The position numbers and the translations under genes were made by a program. Below the pieces are notes generated by a model. That model was not told the origin of the DNA, searched no databases, and worked only from the letters and a program-made list of their open reading frames with translations. A DNA stretch of 64,000 bases from Paenibacillaceae bacterium (GTDB lineage Bacteria; Bacillota; Bacilli; Paenibacillales; Paenibacillaceae): positions 35,159 to 99,158 of the forward strand of contig CAAFUF010000050.1 in assembly GCA_900766135.1 (NCBI GenBank), given 5' to 3'. The first letter of the stretch is position 1; the number at the start of each line of letters is the position of its first letter. Positions 9,085 through 17,406 of the stretch are shown piece by piece.

Positions 9085-9165
9085 GTGAGCGATGGCCCGG
9101 CGGTTGCTGCTGCAGCCTGGCCGGACGGTGAAATCAGACCCTATTGTGGAGAGAGGAAGAGATCA

Positions 9166-10125
9166 ATGCCGGTTATCGACATGCCCTTGGACGAATTACG
9201 AAAGTACAGAGGAATCAACCCGAAGCTTCCGGATTTCGATGCTTACTGGGAAGTGGCGCTGCGCGAGATGCGCGCCGTTGATCCGCAGGTTCGAATCGAA
9301 AAAGCCGACTATCAGCTGCCGGGCGTGGAATGTTATCATCTTTATTTTACCGGAGTCAAGGGAGCGCGCATTCATGCCCAATATGTACGTCCGGCGAAAT
9401 TCGAAGGTCCCGCTCCGGCCGTGGTCCTGTTTCACGGCTATTCCGCGAATGCCGGCGACTGGAGCGAGAAGCTGGGGTACGCTTCGCTGGGCTTCCACGT
9501 GTTCGCTATGGATTGCCGCGGACAGGGAGGCAAGTCGGAGGATGTCGGCGGGACGATCGGAAATACGCTGCAAGGGCATATCATCCGCGGGGTGGACGGA
9601 GATCCGCAAAATATGCTGTTCCGCCATATTTTCCTGGATGCCGTACAATTGACGGGCATCGTCATGGATCTGCCGGAGGTGGACGAGAACCGCGTTGGCG
9701 TTACCGGCTGGTCGCAGGGCGGCGGGATCACGCTGGCGTGTGCCGCGCTCGAGCCGCGCGTTTGCCGGGCGGCCCCGGTCTATCCGTTCCTGTCCGACTA
9801 CCGCCGGGTCTGGGAGATGGACTTGGCGCGGAATGCTTACGAGGAGCTGCGGCTTTATTTCCGCCGTTTCGATCCGCAGCATGAGCGGGAGGAAGAACTG
9901 TTCGCCAAGCTGGGGTATATCGACGTGCACCATCTGGCAAGCCGCATTCAAGCGGAAGTGCTGATGGGGGTAGGACTGATGGACGAAATTTGCCCGCCGT
10001 CCACCCAATTTGCCGCTTACAACGCGATTTCCTCACCGAAGAAGCTGGAGATCTTCCCGGACTTCGGTCACGAGGGGCTGCCGGGCATGCCCGACAAGAT
10101 CGTTCAGTTTATGCTTGGTTTGTAG
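9166..10125 (+). CDS. Acetylxylan esterase / cephalosporin-C deacetylase
   Basis: 319 residues, the usual length of the AXE1/CAH family (carbohydrate esterase family 7), cytosolic alpha/beta hydrolases that remove acetyl groups from xylo-oligosaccharides. The nucleophile Ser is in GVTGWSQGGGITLACAALEP, the acid Asp in GLMDEICPPSTQ and the His in DFGHEGLPG. ATG at 9166 sits behind GAGAGGAAGAGATCA; the frame is open further upstream but homologues begin here. No signal peptide, so it acts on imported oligosaccharides. A cre-like site in its promoter suggests glucose repression. Confidence 0.92.
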   Translation: MPVIDMPLDELRKYRGINPKLPDFDAYWEVALREMRAVDPQVRIEKADYQLPGVECYHLYFTGVKGARIHAQYVRPAKFEGPAPAVVLFHGYSANAGDWSEKLGYASLGFHVFAMDCRGQGGKSEDVGGTIGNTLQGHIIRGVDGDPQNMLFRHIFLDAVQLTGIVMDLPEVDENRVGVTGWSQGGGITLACAALEPRVCRAAPVYPFLSDYRRVWEMDLARNAYEELRLYFRRFDPQHEREEELFAKLGYIDVHHLASRIQAEVLMGVGLMDEICPPSTQFAAYNAISSPKKLEIFPDFGHEGLPGMPDKIVQFMLGL

Positions 10126-10183
10126 GGCATCGGAAGAAAGGTAGGCATGTAGGCAGACAGGCAAGCGAAAGGAGCGACGTTTC

Positions 10184-11488
10184 GTGACGGGCACGTTATT
10201 TATCAACGGAAGGATCAAAGAGCTGGATCCGCGCGGACCTGCCGCGGAGGCGGATGCGGTATACGTGGAGAGCGGACGTATTCGCGCCATCGGGCGGACG
10301 GCAGACCTGAAGCTCCAGCTGTCGGGCCGGGCAGCACGAACGGTCGACTGGGAAGGGGCGGTGGTGCTTCCCGGTTTAACCGATTCGCATATGCATTTAT
10401 CCATGCACGGCATGAAGCTCGCCATGCTTGATTTCAGTGTCGTCGACTCGAAGGAGGAGATGCTGCGCCTCGTGCGGGAGCGTGCCGCCGCGACGCCACC
10501 CGGCGAGTGGATTCTCGGCTTGAACTGGAACGAGAACCGGTTCGTGCCCGCAGTCGCGCCAACCCTGGAGGAGCTTGATGCGGTCAGCGACCGCCACCCG
10601 ATCTTTCTGACGCGCACCTGCTTCCATGCCTATCTGGCCAACTCCGAGGCGTTTCGCCGCGCAGGAATTACGGCGGATACGCCGGATCCGGAAGCCGGCG
10701 CTTACGGCAGGGACGAGGAGGGCCGCTTAAACGGCTGGGTGTACGAGGAGGCGTCGGCGCCGATCACTCGGGTCCAGCCCGAACCGGACTACGCCGCGAA
10801 GAAAGCCGCCATCCGCCGTGCCTGGCTCGATGCGCTGCGTCTCGGGCTGACGGCTGCCCATACCGAGGACCTGCGGTTCCTCGGCAGCATCGAGACGATG
10901 CTGCGCATTTGCCGCGAGCTGCGCGAGGAAGGGATCGCCTTTCGCACCCATCAGCTGCTGTACTACCCGTTCCTTGCGGAGGCGGATGAACTCGGGGTGC
11001 GGCCCGGCGACGGCGATGACTGGATGCGGATGGCGGCGCTGCCGCTCGCGGCGGATATCCAGCCGCGGTTCGTGGCCAGCGACTTCCCGTGGGTGCTGGA
11101 GCGGGTGGGCGAAGGGCGTACGGAATACCTGTACGCCTGGAAAAAGCTGGTGGCGGCCGGGATCGCCTGCGCCGGCGGTAGCGATGCGCCGATCGAGCCG
11201 CTTAGCCCGTTCCTCGGGCTGCATGCGGCAGTGACCCGGCGGGCGCCGGAGGAAACGCACGAGGGCTACCTGCCCGAAGAGAAGTTGACCCCGGCGGAGG
11301 CCCTGGCGCTCTTTACCCGAGGCAGTGCACGGGCTGCCGGGGAAGCGGAGGAGCGCGGCGCGATCGGGATCGGCCAAGCCGGCGATTTTACGGTCATCGA
11401 CCGGGATATCGAAGGCGACCCGCAGCACTTGCTTGAAGCGCAAGTGCGCATGACCGTGGTAAACGGGGAGATCGGTTACCAAGCTTAA
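10184..11488 (+). pseudogene. Amidohydrolase (YtcJ/NfdA-like) with an apparent in-frame internal deletion
   Basis: 434 residues against roughly 530 for this Amidohydro_3 family. The start (GTG behind GGAGCGACGTTTC), the metal-binding DSHMHLSMHG (His69, His71) and the end region AGGSDAPIEPLSPFLGLHAAVTR are intact. In between, the protein runs from DDWMRM straight into AALPLAADIQPRFVASDFPWV near residues 280-284. The family segments normally lying here, the strand with the carboxylated Lys (KLFADGALGG type) and the HAIGD and RIEH histidines, are absent. The frame stays open, so a protein may be made but should lack hydrolase activity. A genuine short paralogue is the alternative. Two genes around it are unrelated. 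Confidence 0.6.
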
Positions 11489-11516
11489 CGAAAGAAAACG
11501 AGCAAATAAACAACCC

Positions 11517-11560
11517 GGAAAGCCGCCCAGGAGTCTGCAACTCCTTGGGCGGCTTTCCGC
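11517..11560. terminator. Bidirectional terminator between amidohydrolase and MCP
   Basis: Long near-perfect stem (GGAAAGCCGCCCA...GAG with CTC...TTGGGCGGCTTTCC) in the gap between two convergent stop codons; flanking runs are mixed rather than pure T. Confidence 0.7.
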
Positions 11561-11579
11561 TTTCGCGATAAAGCAAGGA

Positions 11580-13367
11580 TTACACCGTGAAACCGGAGGT
11601 CATGTCCTGCAGCTTTTGCGCCATTCGGGACAACCGGTCCGCGGTGTGATCGATTTCGTTCATCGTGCCAAGCTGTTGCTGGATGCCGGCGCTGATCTGC
11701 TCCGTGCCCTCTGCGATCTCGCCGGTAGCGGAGGCGATGCTGCCGATCGCCTTCTCCATTTCCCGGGTGCTTTGCGCCTGCCGGTCGTTATCCTCGTCGA
11801 TGCGGGCGATCTGGCCGATAATCTCGTGGACGCCTTCGAGAATGTCGCCTATGCTGCGCTTGGCGTCGGCGGCTTTCTCGACGCCTTGCTGCACCTTCCC
11901 GGCCACCTCATCCGCGGAGGCCACGGCGTCGGCCGATTTCGATTGGTTGTCGACGACGACATCGGCGATTTCCTGGGCGGCGACTCGGCTCTCATCGGCC
12001 AGCTTGCGGATTTCGTCGGCGACCACGGAGAAGCCTCGACCGGCTTCGCCAGCCCGAGCTGCTTCGATCGCCGCGTTTAGGGCCAGCAGATTGGTCTGCG
12101 CAGAAATCCCCGTGATCATCGCGGTCATGTCGGCGATTCGCCGGGAGGAATCGCTGAGCTGCCGGATCGTCGAGGTCACCAGGCGGGTCGATGATTCGAT
12201 ATCGGTCATGGCCGCTTCGATTTCCGTGATCTTGCCCGCGCCGCTGGCGGCAGCCTCCCCGACGGCCCGGCTCGATTCGGCGGTGTTGTTGCTGGCGATC
12301 GCCGTCGACTCGGAGAAGGCGGCCATTTCGGTCAGGCTGGCCGACGTCTCCTCGGCAACGGCTGCATTTTCCGACGTACCCGACGTGATCTGCTGTACGG
12401 TGGCGGAGATGTTCTCCAGCGATGAGGTCGTTTCGCCGGTAGCCCGGCTGAGCATCTGGCTGGCGGAATAAATCGTGCCGGTCGAGCTGATGATTTCCCC
12501 GATGATCGCCTGCAGCTTAGCGATAAAGGCATCGAAACTCTGGCTCAGCTCGCCGAGCTCATCCTTGCTGCGATAACTGATGCGTCCGGTCAAATCGCCG
12601 TTGCTTTCCGCAATTTCTTTGAGCTTGGCGGTCACCTTCCCAATCGGGCCTACGACCCCGCGAATGATGATCGTGGCCAGAACCAGCGTAATGGCGGCAG
12701 AGACCACCAGCATAATCAACATGCTGATCCAGGTGGAACGGTACACGGCTTTGCTGTCTTCATAAGTCTGCCTCGCCTCGCTGATATGCTGGCTGATCCA
12801 GCCGTCCATCGCTTCGATCAACGCTGTCTTGGATTCGTCGAGGGCGGTCACCTCCGCCGGCGGTCCGCCTTGCTGCTGCGTTTCGCCGGCCGTTTCCGAA
12901 GCGGATGGCTCCGCCACTGCGTCATTCGTAGCCGATTGCGGACCGTTTGGACCGGCCATTCCGTTCTGGAACGTGGTCAGGAAGTTGTCCAGCGCTGCGG
13001 TATAGGCTTCGTATTGGGTAAATACGTGCTGCACCAACGCGTTTTCGGTCTCGTTTTTGTATCCGGATAAGGATTCATCAATATGATCGCGGGCTGTCGT
13101 GATTTCCTCCGCCAGCGCTGTGCGTTCGTCGTCATCGGAGGCGTCCATATAGCTGCTGGCCAGTGTACGCGTCGCCTCCATGTCGGACTTCAGATCTTCT
13201 AAGGTTACGATCGGTACGAGCCGAGCGTTGTTTAACTCCTCCAGCTTGGCGTTGACGCTGGATATTTGCCGGATGCCGACCAAGCCGATGATCAGCAGAA
13301 AAACGAAGAAACAGCAGGCGAGCAGCCGGATTTTCATGGCAATCTTCAGGTTCTGGATGAGCTTCAC
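11580..13367 (-). CDS. Methyl-accepting chemotaxis protein
   Basis: 595-residue chemoreceptor. First membrane segment at about residues 13-33, extracellular four-helix-bundle-like sensing region to about 210, second membrane segment about 214-237, HAMP linker (RGVVGPIGKVTAKLKEIAE) and a cytoplasmic signalling coiled coil. The conserved hairpin tip that contacts CheA/CheW is visible (ISAQTNLLALNAAIEAARAG). GTG start behind AGGGGGACAATCAC. The sensing region contains an unusual stretch of about 45 residues rich in Gly, Pro, Gln, Ser and Thr (roughly 135-180), which splits the helical domain. The ligand is unknown. Confidence 0.93.
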   Translation of the reverse strand: MKLIQNLKIAMKIRLLACCFFVFLLIIGLVGIRQISSVNAKLEELNNARLVPIVTLEDLKSDMEATRTLASSYMDASDDDERTALAEEITTARDHIDESLSGYKNETENALVQHVFTQYEAYTAALDNFLTTFQNGMAGPNGPQSATNDAVAEPSASETAGETQQQGGPPAEVTALDESKTALIEAMDGWISQHISEARQTYEDSKAVYRSTWISMLIMLVVSAAITLVLATIIIRGVVGPIGKVTAKLKEIAESNGDLTGRISYRSKDELGELSQSFDAFIAKLQAIIGEIISSTGTIYSASQMLSRATGETTSSLENISATVQQITSGTSENAAVAEETSASLTEMAAFSESTAIASNNTAESSRAVGEAAASGAGKITEIEAAMTDIESSTRLVTSTIRQLSDSSRRIADMTAMITGISAQTNLLALNAAIEAARAGEAGRGFSVVADEIRKLADESRVAAQEIADVVVDNQSKSADAVASADEVAGKVQQGVEKAADAKRSIGDILEGVHEIIGQIARIDEDNDRQAQSTREMEKAIGSIASATGEIAEGTEQISAGIQQQLGTMNEIDHTADRLSRMAQKLQDMTSGFTV

Positions 13368-13489
13368 GTGATTGTCCCCCTAGGTATGTACTCGTATAAT
13401 GGATGTAACTCATTGTAGCTGGGACGACTGAAACCAGTATGAATGACGACTGAAAGTTTACTGAAAAGAAAAGCGAGGAGGTTGTTCCG

Positions 13490-13996
13490 TTGCCGCTGGA
13501 AATTGAACGCAAGTTTCTGCTGCCGGCGTATCCGGAGCATTTGATTCGGGAGGGGGAGCTCATCGTCCGGTCGGAACATGCGATTGACCAGACGTATTTG
13601 GCCCTGCATGAGGATCAGGAGCTGCGGGTCCGCAGAATTGAGGATTTGCGTACCGGAGAGATTCAATATACCCATACGTTCAAACGAGGGTTTGGCTTGT
13701 CCCGGGAAGAAGTGGAGGTGTCCATTTCGGAGGGGCTTTACGCGCAGATCACCGGGATTCATCAGGCGGTGCCTTTGACCAAACGACGGGTGACCGCCGC
13801 ATGGGACAAGCATACGGTGGAAATCGACGTCTACGACCAGATCGATTTTATCGTGTTGGAAGTCGAGTTCGGCTCGGAAGAGGAAGCGCGGGCTTTTGTG
13901 CCCCCGGACTGGTTCGGGCCTGACATCAGCACCGACAAACGATACAGCAACAAGAAAGTGTGGAGCGATTTGCAGCGCAGCAAAAAAGAGACCTGA
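13490..13996 (+). CDS. CYTH domain protein (triphosphate tunnel metalloenzyme)
   Basis: 168 residues with the EIERKF signature at residues 4-9 that defines CYTH/TTM enzymes, followed by alternating acidic and basic strands (ELRVRRIED, YTHTFKRG, VEIDVYDQ, LEVEFGSEEEA) forming the tunnel that binds a triphosphate and Mg2+. Short bacterial members hydrolyse inorganic tripolyphosphate; the exact substrate is not established here. It starts with TTG at 13490 behind GCGAGGAGG. Its stop codon lies inside the stem of the downstream terminator. It is divergent from the MCP gene. Confidence 0.9.
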   Translation: MPLEIERKFLLPAYPEHLIREGELIVRSEHAIDQTYLALHEDQELRVRRIEDLRTGEIQYTHTFKRGFGLSREEVEVSISEGLYAQITGIHQAVPLTKRRVTAAWDKHTVEIDVYDQIDFIVLEVEFGSEEEARAFVPPDWFGPDISTDKRYSNKKVWSDLQRSKKET

Positions 13997-14016
13997 TTCC
14001 TCAGGTCTCTTCGTTT
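13984..14016. terminator. Terminator overlapping the CYTH stop codon
   Basis: AAGAGACCTGA (13986-13996) pairs with TCAGGTCTCTT (14001-14011) over a 4-base loop with A-run before and T-rich tail after. It can serve the convergent SGNH gene too. Confidence 0.75.
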
Positions 14017-14031
14017 CAGGAAGGGTGTCGC

Positions 14032-14790
14032 CTATTCCAGCGCCAATCCGCCGTTGCCGTCACGCAGCAGGAAGCGGTAGTTATTGCGGATGAACTCAAG
14101 TACCTTATCGCAGATGATCCGGTGGCCGTCTTCATTCGGGTGAATGCCGTCCGAGCAAAGAAATTTCGTGTAATCGGGATGCTCCAAAAACGCGCCGCGC
14201 ACGTCGATAAATTTGGTTTTGGTCATCTCCGACACCTTCAGGATCGTCGAATTGTATCGTTCCTGCCACCAATAAATCTTCGTGACGCTCCCAAGCCATT
14301 TCAGGATATTCTTCTCCGCTTCCGGATCGTTTCGGCTGACCCATTGAAAATACTTGTCGGCGTTCAGCGGCGGCAAGCTCATCAGGACCGGGACGATTTG
14401 CTGGCTTTTGACGAATTGGATCGCTTCCGTCAGCATTTTCTCGAACAAATTAAAGTCGGTTTTCGGGCTGTGTTCTCCGTCGGGACGTTCAGCAATCTCG
14501 TTCCAGTTGAAATCGCAGTCGTTGCCGCCGTATTCGATCAATACGACGTGGGGCTTATCCTTCTCCACGTCCTTCTTGAGGTTCGTGAGCCCCTTCATCA
14601 ACGTGTTGCCGAAACGGGCGGTATTGTGAACCGCGCCCCTCAGTTTCTGCTGCAAGAGCGAAACGTAATTGTTCTCCAACACGACGTATTTATGGCGTTG
14701 TTCGTCATAAATGACGCCTTTGGAGATGGAGTCCCCGCTGACCATGTACTTGATTTCATTTTTGGAAAAAAACTTGCTGTCGTAGATCAC
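14032..14790 (-). CDS. SGNH/GDSL-family hydrolase
   Basis: 252 residues. Block I VSGDSISKG holds the nucleophilic Ser, block III EYGGNDCDFNW the oxyanion Gly and Asn, and block V CSDGIHPNEDGHRI the Asp-x-x-His pair. The SGNH fold covers lipases, acyl thioesterases and carbohydrate deacetylases; no signal peptide is seen, so it should act in the cytosol. GTG start at 14790 behind GAGAGGTGAGACT. The bond cleaved is unknown. Confidence 0.88.
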   Translation of the reverse strand: MIYDSKFFSKNEIKYMVSGDSISKGVIYDEQRHKYVVLENNYVSLLQQKLRGAVHNTARFGNTLMKGLTNLKKDVEKDKPHVVLIEYGGNDCDFNWNEIAERPDGEHSPKTDFNLFEKMLTEAIQFVKSQQIVPVLMSLPPLNADKYFQWVSRNDPEAEKNILKWLGSVTKIYWWQERYNSTILKVSEMTKTKFIDVRGAFLEHPDYTKFLCSDGIHPNEDGHRIICDKVLEFIRNNYRFLLRDGNGGLALE

Positions 14791-14810
14791 AGTCTCACCT
14801 CTCTCAAGCC

Positions 14811-14838
14811 TTGAAACCTTAAGGCTTCAAGGTATAAT
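14811..14838 (+). promoter_or_regulatory. Promoter with a near-perfect palindrome between its boxes
   Basis: TTGAAA (14811-14816) and TATAAT (14833-14838) with a 16-base spacer. Positions 14810-14831 form a 22-base palindrome (arms CTTGAAACCTT/AAGGCTTCAAG, two mismatched positions), so a dimeric repressor could cover the promoter. It faces the oxidoreductase at 15016 with a leader of about 170 bases and lies 20 bases from the start of the divergent SGNH gene. Confidence 0.55.
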
Positions 14839-15015
14839 GATTGGATTTCATGACGTTTCATTTCGTTACATCTATTGTAGATTAGTTCTCGCGCCCAGCG
14901 CAAGTAAGTTGTTCCTAATCGAAAAGAATTTGTTTTTAGCGTTCGAAAGTGGACAAGGGTGACAGGGAATGAGAGAATACGGGTAAAGCGACCATAACAA
15001 AGGGAGGAAATCACT

Positions 15016-16002
15016 TTGATACGTTTCGCCACGATTGGAACGAACTGGATCACGGAGCGTTTTATTCAGGCGGCTTTGGAAACGGAGCAATTTGCCTTAA
15101 CGGCGGTTTACTCCCGGACCGAGCAGAAGGGCAGGGAGTTTGCCGCCAAGTTTGGCGACCCCAAGTTGTATACCGACATCATGGCCCTGGCGTCCAGCTC
15201 CGACATCGATGCCGTATACATCGCCAGCCCGAATTCGTTTCACGCCGAGCAGGCGATCCTGCTGATGGATCACGGCAAGCATGTGTTATGCGAGAAGCCG
15301 ATGGCTTCCAACGCGGCCGAAGTCCGGCGGATGATCGAAGCGGCGCGCCGCAACGACGTGCTGCTGATGGAGGCGCTCAAATCCACGCTGATGCCGAACT
15401 TCCGGGCAGTCCATGACAATTTGTACAAAATCGGCCGGGTACGGCGTTATTTTTCGAGTTACTGCCAGTATTCTTCGCGGTTTGACGCGTTTAAGCAAGG
15501 CAAGGTGCTGAACGCTTTTAATCCCGCGTTTTCCAACGGTGCCATGATGGATCTCGGCATCTACTGCATCTACCCGATGGTGACGCTTTTCGGTAAACCG
15601 GAATCCGTTCAGGCCTCCGCCGTGATGTTGTCCTCGGGCGTGGATGGAGAGGGCAGCCTGATCGTGCGGTACCCGGACATGGACGGCGTGATCATGTATT
15701 CGAAAATCACCGATTCCTATCTGCCGACGGAAATCCAGGGGGAGAACGGGACGATCGTGATCGATCGGATCAACCAGCCGTATGAGGCCAAAATCCTGTA
15801 CCGCGACGGGACGACCGAGGAGCTGACGCGCTCCCAGCCGCAGGAGTCGATGTATTACGAGGCGCTCGAGTTTATCGAACTGGTCCAAAGCGGTCAGCGG
15901 GAAAGTCAGATCAATACGCATGCCCGTTCGCTGGCCGTCGCCGAGCTGATGGAGGAAGCAAGACGCCAGTTCGGACTGCGGTACGCGGCGGACGAAATTT
16001 AG
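15016..16002 (+). CDS. Gfo/Idh/MocA family oxidoreductase
   Basis: 328 residues. An N-terminal Rossmann fold (ATIGTNWITERFIQAAL) and the family motif HVLCEKPMASN, with the catalytic-type Lys in EKP, precede the C-terminal alpha/beta domain with MMDLGIYCIYP. Such enzymes oxidise or epimerise sugars or inositols with NAD(P). TTG start at 15016 follows GGGAGGAAATCACT. The gene is monocistronic by the terminator after it. Substrate unknown. Confidence 0.9.
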   Translation: MIRFATIGTNWITERFIQAALETEQFALTAVYSRTEQKGREFAAKFGDPKLYTDIMALASSSDIDAVYIASPNSFHAEQAILLMDHGKHVLCEKPMASNAAEVRRMIEAARRNDVLLMEALKSTLMPNFRAVHDNLYKIGRVRRYFSSYCQYSSRFDAFKQGKVLNAFNPAFSNGAMMDLGIYCIYPMVTLFGKPESVQASAVMLSSGVDGEGSLIVRYPDMDGVIMYSKITDSYLPTEIQGENGTIVIDRINQPYEAKILYRDGTTEELTRSQPQESMYYEALEFIELVQSGQRESQINTHARSLAVAELMEEARRQFGLRYAADEI

Positions 16003-16077
16003 GGCATCGGCGAGTCATCAGCTCAAGATCAAGCAGCGACCCGATTCCCGGATGCAACGCTATTATTCTGAATTTCC

Positions 16078-16114
16078 AAAAACCCAAGCTGGATGATTCC
16101 GGTTTGGGTTTTTG
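16078..16114 (+). terminator. Terminator after the 15.0 kb oxidoreductase
   Basis: AAACCCAA pairs with TTGGGTTT around a 16-base loop and is followed by TTTTTG. The rest of the 16003-16422 gap holds only the cre site described separately; no gene is seen there. Confidence 0.6.
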
Positions 16115-16374
16115 CGTTTGATCGTTCCGCCTGAAGCCAACGTGGTGCCGGTCAACACTCATTTTTCGCGCGCTTTGCACCATTATCCCCTTTGCTCAGG
16201 TTGGAACGAAGCAGAGTAGCTTGTTGGGGCCTGATTCCTTGACATTCCGCACCATCCGATCTCCGCACCGCACCATGCCATGGAGGCCCCTGATCGAAAG
16301 GGATAATCATGCAAAGCGGTCCGCAGAGTAACCTCTTGATTTACCGTATCCTGGAACCTGCCTAAAATTCTCAT

Positions 16375-16388
16375 TGCAACCGTTTACA
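16375..16388 (+). promoter_or_regulatory. cre-like CcpA site before the xylose sensor operon
   Basis: TGCAACCGTTTACA matches the cre consensus at 13 of 14 positions, 35 bases before the first gene of the sensor operon. Repression by glucose through CcpA is inferred. Confidence 0.6.
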
Positions 16389-16422
16389 CCCTTGAGATAG
16401 GATAATCGAAGAGGTGAACAGG

Positions 16423-17406
16423 ATGATCAAGGACAAAAAATGGCTGGCCGGCATGTTGATCTGCATCGTCGTTTTGGTCTATTTATTTATCGGCTTTGCC
16501 CGCTATTCCGGGAAAATCGGCAGCATCGTCAAGGAGCTGCAAGGGCAACCCGCGAGCGGCGAGTCGCGTTATCATATCGTATTGATCGAGCAGGAGCGTT
16601 ACCATCCTTATTGGGAAATGGTGGAGAAGGGCGCGGCGGAGGCGGCGGAGAAATACGGCATCGACATCGAGTTCGCGGGTCCGGTGCGGAACAACATGGA
16701 AGAGCAACTGAACCTGTTGGAAAAAGCGATCGCCGCCCGCGTCGACGCGATTATCGTGCAGGGGCTGAACGAGGAGCGGTTCACGCCGGTGATCGACAAG
16801 GCGGTCCGGCGCGGGATCCCCGTCGTGACGATCGACACCGACGCGCCGGACAGCAAGCGGCTGGCTTACGTCGGCACCGATAATCTGGCCGCCGGCGAAC
16901 GCCTGGGCCGCCTTGTCGTGGAGACGACCGGCGGCACCGGGAAGATCGGCGTGATCATCGGCAGCGATCAGGCCGCCAACCAGCTGCAGCGGTTGGACGG
17001 GCTCAAAAGAATCGTCGCCGAGCACGAAGGGCTTGAGATCGTCGACGTCCGCAGCTCGAACATCTCCCATATGGAGGCGATCCAGCAAGCGGCCAACATG
17101 CTCCGAAATCATCCGGAGATCAACATTATGGTCGGCACGAGCGCAACCGATGCCCTCGGCGTGCTGCAGGCCGCCAAAAACCGCGACGGCCTGACGATCA
17201 TCGGCTTCGATAATCAGAAGGAAACGTTAGAGGCGATCCGCAAGGGCGAGATCGAGGCGACGGTCGCGCAGCAGCCTTTTTTGATGGGAGATACGGCCGT
17301 TCGCTTGCTCTATGAGCACTTCGAGGGGAAACCGCTGAAGAAGAAGTACTTCACGGAAGTGAAAGTGCTGGATGCCCGCAATGTGGAGGAGGGCGAAAGC
17401 TTATGA
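16423..17406 (+). CDS. Membrane-anchored sugar-binding sensor protein (XylFII-like)
   Basis: 327 residues. An uncleaved N-terminal membrane anchor (WLAGMLICIVVLVYLFIGFA) is followed by a periplasmic-binding-protein fold of the ribose/xylose type (VLIEQERYHPYWEMVEKGAAE, IVQGLNEERFTPVIDKAVRRG, PVVTIDTDAPDSKRLAYVGTDN). There is no lipobox. Together with the LytS-type kinase and YesN-type regulator that follow, and xylFGH beyond, this matches the XylFII-LytS-YesN system described in clostridia, in which the anchored protein binds xylose outside the cell and activates the kinase. ATG at 16423 is spaced correctly from GAAGAGGTG; the GTG at 16414 lies inside that site. It overlaps the kinase gene by 4 bases (ATGA). 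Confidence 0.82.
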   Translation: MIKDKKWLAGMLICIVVLVYLFIGFARYSGKIGSIVKELQGQPASGESRYHIVLIEQERYHPYWEMVEKGAAEAAEKYGIDIEFAGPVRNNMEEQLNLLEKAIAARVDAIIVQGLNEERFTPVIDKAVRRGIPVVTIDTDAPDSKRLAYVGTDNLAAGERLGRLVVETTGGTGKIGVIIGSDQAANQLQRLDGLKRIVAEHEGLEIVDVRSSNISHMEAIQQAANMLRNHPEINIMVGTSATDALGVLQAAKNRDGLTIIGFDNQKETLEAIRKGEIEATVAQQPFLMGDTAVRLLYEHFEGKPLKKKYFTEVKVLDARNVEEGESL

